From: Candidatus Mailhella excrementigallinarum
Lineage (GTDB): Bacteria > Desulfobacterota > Desulfovibrionia > Desulfovibrionales > Desulfovibrionaceae
Direction: 5' to 3'
DNA: 64,000 nt
NCBI GenBank assembly: GCA_944324075.1
Contig: CALUUZ010000001.1
Span: 310,001-374,000, forward strand
The translations under genes were made by a program, and so were the position numbers. Below are positions 60,184 to 64,000 of the stretch, piece after piece (position 1 is the first letter of the stretch; every line of letters begins with the position of its first letter). The notes under the pieces are model-generated. The model did no database searches and was not told where the DNA came from. It saw nothing but the letters and a program-made list of their open reading frames with translations.

Positions 60184-62709
60184 ATGTCTGAAACGTCACG
60201 CTTTGCCGATTCACTTTCTCCTGCCGCATGGACGGGACGCCTGCTGCTGGCCGCGGGTACAGCCCTTTGTCTGGCCGCCGCGATCTGTTTTTTCGCCTGG
60301 AACTGGCACAAGCTGGCCGATGTGGTAAAATTTTCCCTCGCCACAGGCGGTTTTCTGCTTTGCACAGGGCTTTCCCTTGCCGCGGAGCGCCGGAATACCC
60401 CGCTTCCCGCTTCACTGGCCTTGCTCGCCTCCTGCATGTGTATCGGCATGTTCTGGGCCGTATTCGGACAGATTTTCCAAAGCGGAGCAACAGAACAGGA
60501 TTTGTGTCTGGTCTGGGCCGCCAGCATGCTTCCCCTTCTCCTGCTCCGGCGCACGGCCTGCCTGTGGAATTTATGGGCGATTCTGATCGTTGCCGCCGCC
60601 CTGCCCCGCTTCGGGCTGGATATTTACGACGCTTATCTCTCCCGCCCTCTGCCCGCGCTGGTTGTCAATGCGGCTCTCTGCTGCATCGCCCTCCTTCCGC
60701 CTCGCCTGTTGCGGCGCAGCGGGAGTCTGAACTCATGGCTGGCCCTGCCGCTGACGCTGTTGATAACACAGGCAAGCCTCCTTTCCTTCCATCTCGTCTT
60801 CTCCGAATTTGGCTCTCCTCCCCTTCCACGGCTCCTGACCGGGCCTGCGGTGCTTGCCGCTATTTTGGTTCCGGCCCTGCACAGGCGTCATGCCCTCGCC
60901 CTGTGTGAATTGAGTCTGGCCGGTCTTGTCCTGCTCAATTCCCTGTTCACCCGCTGGATATTTGAAGCGGGCACGGAGAATCTGATTCCGGTGATTTTCC
61001 TGTTCACTCTCGCCAACATCGCCTATACGGCCTTTCTCGCCCGCAGCCTGCCGCGGGCGCTCCGCAACCCTGAGGAGAAAACAGCTCTGACGCCCGCATT
61101 TCAAAAGGAAACGGAAACAGCCGCACATGCGCCCCGGCAACAGAACGCCCGCGCCGCCCTTCCGCATCTCTTTCCCCTGATCCTGGCCGGACTGGGAGGG
61201 GGTGTCTCAGCGATTTTTTTCACCGTCCTGAGCGTTCTGTTCTTCGCCATCACCTCGCAAGAGGCCGGCCTCGGCCTGGGCGCCGTATATATGGCGACAG
61301 GCGCACTTCTGTGGCGCATAAGGGGACGCGGCGTCTTTCTTCTGACCTTCTCCCCGGTGGTGGCCGCGGCAGGGGCCGCCTTTTTCCATTACGGCCTGAC
61401 GGAATTCCCGACCCCGATCCTCATCGCGTACATATGGGCGGCGGCAATTGCCCTGTATGCGGCTCTGAACTGCATGCCGCTCCGCTTTGGGGCGGCACTT
61501 TGGCCATTGCTCACCACGCTCTTCTGCATACGCCATTTTCTGCCGCCGGAATACATCATTCTTGTTGCATGCTCGTTCGGCATTGCCTGCTTTCTGCCCC
61601 TTGTCGCCGTCGCCTGGGGCCGCGTTTCTTCCGCCGCGCTGCGGCCCGCCGCATTCGCGTGCCTCTGGGCGTTCATCGGGCAGACGCCGTTGTTCGCGGG
61701 CTCCGTTGCACTCATAGACAAATTTCCAGAACAGGCACTTTTCCCGCCGGTTCTCCTGCGTTCGCTTTGCGCCGCCAATCTTGTCCTGTTCGCATGGCGC
61801 GCCCTGCCTCCACGCGGAACGCCGGGATTTCCTCATCCCGCATCGCTTGCCGCCGGAGCGGCATCTCTGCTGCCGGCCTGGTCGTTTGCCCCGGCGGAAG
61901 CACTGCTTGCCCTGAACCTCATGCTTATCGGCAGATTCGCACAGCACAGGGAAAAAAAGGCATGGCACAGCTTCCCCCTGTTCTGCACCGGCCTGCTTCT
62001 GCTCGCCGCAAGCCTCGTCTCCTTTTATTATCATCTTGCCCTGCCCTTTTCCGCCAAGGTGCTGAGTATGGGCATTCCCGGCCTTTGTCTGGTTTTCGGC
62101 GGAATGGTTCTTGAACGCGGTTCCCGTTCCGCCTCCGCCAACAGCAAGAGCGATACCGAATCCGGCGATAATCCCGTCCTTCTTCCGCGCTCAGTCTTCT
62201 TCCGCCGCGCCGCACCGCTTGTCGCGACAAGTCTGATCCTGCCCATCCTGTTTTCTCTGGCAATTTCAGATCGGCGCGCCCTGCTGCGTGACGGCAGAGA
62301 GATTCTTCTTGCCCTTGCGCCGCGCGATCCACGCGCCTTCATGCTGGGCGACTACATGACGCTGGAATACGATCTGGAACGGCAATTCCAAATCGACAAA
62401 AACGGCTGCCTTCCGCTGATACCTGATGAACAGGGCATTGCCCGCGCCGATCCGGAGCATTTTGTGCAGGGCAAAAGCTGCAACGGCGTTCCGGCTCCGG
62501 CGTTGCGCACGGAACGGAACAGCCCCCGCAGTGCCCGTCTGCGCCTGCCCCGCCGCTATTACTTCGAGGAAGGAATGGCCCGGTTCTATGAAGATGCACA
62601 CTATGCTGTACTGCGCTGTAATGAGAACAACGACTGCCTGCTGGCCGGGCTGGCCGATAGCGCGGGGCAACGCATCGAGCCGTGTTCTGACGCGCATGGA
62701 GGAGAATAG
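60184..62709 (+). CDS. DUF2157/GDYXXLXY membrane protein
   Basis: Starting at 60184 after GGAGACGGT, the 841-residue protein begins with a DUF2157-like region (helices RLLLAAGTALCLAAAICFFAW and KFSLATGGFLLCTGLSL). It continues with many helices of a DUF4401-like core and ends in a periplasmic domain with the GDYXXLXY signature (GDYMTLEYDLERQ, about 720-732). Such proteins are widespread and uncharacterised, with an envelope role guessed in some. No operon partner is seen. Confidence 0.85.
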   Translation: MSETSRFADSLSPAAWTGRLLLAAGTALCLAAAICFFAWNWHKLADVVKFSLATGGFLLCTGLSLAAERRNTPLPASLALLASCMCIGMFWAVFGQIFQSGATEQDLCLVWAASMLPLLLLRRTACLWNLWAILIVAAALPRFGLDIYDAYLSRPLPALVVNAALCCIALLPPRLLRRSGSLNSWLALPLTLLITQASLLSFHLVFSEFGSPPLPRLLTGPAVLAAILVPALHRRHALALCELSLAGLVLLNSLFTRWIFEAGTENLIPVIFLFTLANIAYTAFLARSLPRALRNPEEKTALTPAFQKETETAAHAPRQQNARAALPHLFPLILAGLGGGVSAIFFTVLSVLFFAITSQEAGLGLGAVYMATGALLWRIRGRGVFLLTFSPVVAAAGAAFFHYGLTEFPTPILIAYIWAAAIALYAALNCMPLRFGAALWPLLTTLFCIRHFLPPEYIILVACSFGIACFLPLVAVAWGRVSSAALRPAAFACLWAFIGQTPLFAGSVALIDKFPEQALFPPVLLRSLCAANLVLFAWRALPPRGTPGFPHPASLAAGAASLLPAWSFAPAEALLALNLMLIGRFAQHREKKAWHSFPLFCTGLLLLAASLVSFYYHLALPFSAKVLSMGIPGLCLVFGGMVLERGSRSASANSKSDTESGDNPVLLPRSVFFRRAAPLVATSLILPILFSLAISDRRALLRDGREILLALAPRDPRAFMLGDYMTLEYDLERQFQIDKNGCLPLIPDEQGIARADPEHFVQGKSCNGVPAPALRTERNSPRSARLRLPRRYYFEEGMARFYEDAHYAVLRCNENNDCLLAGLADSAGQRIEPCSDAHGGE

Positions 62710-62816
62710 CGCATGAAGGGCGGCTCCTCCGACACCTCATCTTGTCCCCGCCGGAAGGGCGGACGGATAAAAAAGTCAAACAAGCGAAATTCCTTGCTCA
62801 GGCTTTGGGTGTACAG

Positions 62817-64000
62817 CTAGCCCATCAATTCCCGCATTTGCCGCTCAAATGTCAATTCCGGCACGTCTTCCGATACCAGCAGGAACAGCCCGCGTCCGCG
62901 GCTTTTTTCCGCCCACAGTTCTCCGATATTCCGCTTTTCCCTGGTATCGTCACTACTCAGCAGATGTTTGCCCTTGTATTCCACCAGCAGGATACGCCCG
63001 TCATTCAGCATGGCGGCAAAGTCGGGGTAGAACCTGTCGCTGGAAGTCGGCAGCCAGAAGGAACCTGCCTGTCTGTCCACATTCCTCACCCATGTTTTCA
63101 CAGCGGGACAAAGGTCTATGGCCTGCGCACAGCGGAACTCCTCGCCGGACGCCTTCAAATCACGCGGCCGATCGTAGTAGTGCTTCGTGAACCGGTATGC
63201 CCCGGCATAGGGCGGGATACTTTCGGCATAACCGTATCGCGGAAAGGAAAAAGCGGCATCAAAGGAAACTTCCACACGTGCGGACGGCGACAGCAAAAGC
63301 TGCTGAAAGCCACGTTTTCTCGCCTCTTCCCTCAGCCGGACAATTTTTTCCCGAATACACCGCTCAAGCACATCCTTTCCCAGAAACAGGTCGGAAAGCT
63401 CCACGCCGTCCCGATCCATCAATCCCTGCACGCAGCGGCGGCAGAACTCGAGCATGACCGGCTGATCGACATCGTCGAACCTGCACTTTCTGTCCAGCTT
63501 CCGCGCCAGCTCCCGCACGCTCAGACCTTCTTCGGGCGCATACAGCCATCCCTGCTCATGGGAATCCACGGGATGCCAGACAAGCTTTTCTCCGTCCAGA
63601 TCGAACTGGAACACATGCTCTTTGCCGTCGAACTGAAATTCCCCCCTTTCCAGCGGGCATTCCCCGTCCCGAAGCAGCTCCAGCGGAGACCATGCGCCGG
63701 CCAGAAGTTCCGGTTCCGGGATTTCCAGTTCCCCATCCATTTCCACCAGAAGCATGGGAACGGCAAAGGGAACCCCCCGGCTTGCCGGAGGCTTCGGCAG
63801 TTGCGCGGCCACGGCGCTGCGGTGGAGCGCCACTGCACGCCGTATTTCATCCCTCTGCCTTTCCGCCGCGCAGGCCAGGACAACGTTTTCGGCTTCCCGC
63901 GACATCATGCCGCTGCTGACCACCTCAAACCCCGATTCCGTCTTCCGTACCTCAATGCCTTCCGCGGCCTCCGCCAGTTGGGAAAAGTCCGGCGCTCTTT
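62817..64000 (-). CDS. Type III restriction/helicase-nuclease protein, C-terminal part
   Basis: The frame is open to the window edge, so only the last 394 codons are seen and the start and helicase domains lie outside. The C-terminal part has a PD-(D/E)XK nuclease core: YPDFAAMLNDGRILLVEYKG with the Asp and Glu-x-Lys, then KRNIGELWAEKSRGRG, as in Res subunits of type III restriction systems and related DEAD/DEAH helicases. It ends 107 nt from the convergent DUF2157 gene. A partner methylase would be expected beyond the window, if it is a restriction system. Confidence 0.72.
   Translation of the reverse strand, partial: RAPDFSQLAEAAEGIEVRKTESGFEVVSSGMMSREAENVVLACAAERQRDEIRRAVALHRSAVAAQLPKPPASRGVPFAVPMLLVEMDGELEIPEPELLAGAWSPLELLRDGECPLERGEFQFDGKEHVFQFDLDGEKLVWHPVDSHEQGWLYAPEEGLSVRELARKLDRKCRFDDVDQPVMLEFCRRCVQGLMDRDGVELSDLFLGKDVLERCIREKIVRLREEARKRGFQQLLLSPSARVEVSFDAAFSFPRYGYAESIPPYAGAYRFTKHYYDRPRDLKASGEEFRCAQAIDLCPAVKTWVRNVDRQAGSFWLPTSSDRFYPDFAAMLNDGRILLVEYKGKHLLSSDDTREKRNIGELWAEKSRGRGLFLLVSEDVPELTFERQMRELMG

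Noticed and set aside
1-64000. CRISPR arrays, tRNA or rRNA genes
   Set aside because: No regularly spaced short repeats and no convincing tRNA or rRNA segments were found by reading both strands; a covariance-model scan would settle this.

Overview
The window looks like chromosomal DNA of a strictly anaerobic, sulfur-metabolising Desulfobacterota bacterium, most likely of the family Desulfovibrionaceae (a Bilophila- or Desulfovibrio-like organism). The best evidence is a complete hdrCBA-floxCD-B-A cluster (52134-59214), two AprAB-like flavoprotein/ferredoxin pairs, a bacteriohemerythrin, and a GC-rich base composition with tight, overlapping operons. No rRNA, tRNA or CRISPR array was seen. 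Species assignment is inference only.

Region 1 (1-14.8 kb) looks like an amino-acid and peptide utilisation locus. On the minus strand are two OsmC-like proteins, an aspartate-dehydrogenase-type enzyme, RidA, a GntR/FCD regulator and a YbaK-type deacylase. Divergently, on the plus strand, are a threonine-synthase-like PLP enzyme, a complete Dpp/Opp-type ABC importer, an M20 metallopeptidase and an M17 leucyl aminopeptidase. A CTGTCGACAG-type palindrome recurs three times. It joins a perfect 23-bp inverted repeat in the regulator/PLP-enzyme divergent promoter region, so the GntR protein probably controls both sides.

Region 2 (15-25.7 kb) holds a chemoreceptor with a sigma-28-like promoter, an EamA exporter, a P1-family peptidase, a DASS anion transporter, an AprA-like flavoprotein with its small ferredoxin, a membrane-anchored hemerythrin and a Crp/Fnr regulator. 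Region 3 (25.7-37.4 kb) is mostly housekeeping: prmC, an isochorismatase-fold hydrolase, dapA, a P1B metal ATPase with a separately encoded HMA domain, an EamA transporter, a ZIP transporter, cbiA, a small exported protein, an HTH membrane protein and mutT.

Region 4 (37.35-45.96 kb) is an accessory island bounded by a perfect 68-bp direct repeat of the 5' part of mutT. It carries a frameshifted ADP-ribosylglycohydrolase remnant followed by a compact four-gene operon: double-AAA ATPase, DUF262-DUF1524 (GmrSD-like) nuclease, a second large DUF262 protein and a WYL regulator. This is the best candidate for a new (probably anti-phage) system.

Region 5 (46.5-52 kb) repeats the theme of region 2 with paralogous parts: DASS transporter, AprB-like ferredoxin, AprA-like flavoprotein and Crp/Fnr regulator, then an OFA-type MFS transporter. 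Region 6 (52.1-59.2 kb) is the electron-bifurcating Flox-Hdr operon. Region 7 (59.4-64 kb) has a decayed two-component system, a DUF2157/GDYXXLXY membrane protein and the C-terminal part of a type III restriction/helicase-nuclease protein that runs off the window.

Several dispersed intergenic repeat families occur. The most striking is a roughly 150-bp, hairpin-rich element with at least nine full or decayed copies.
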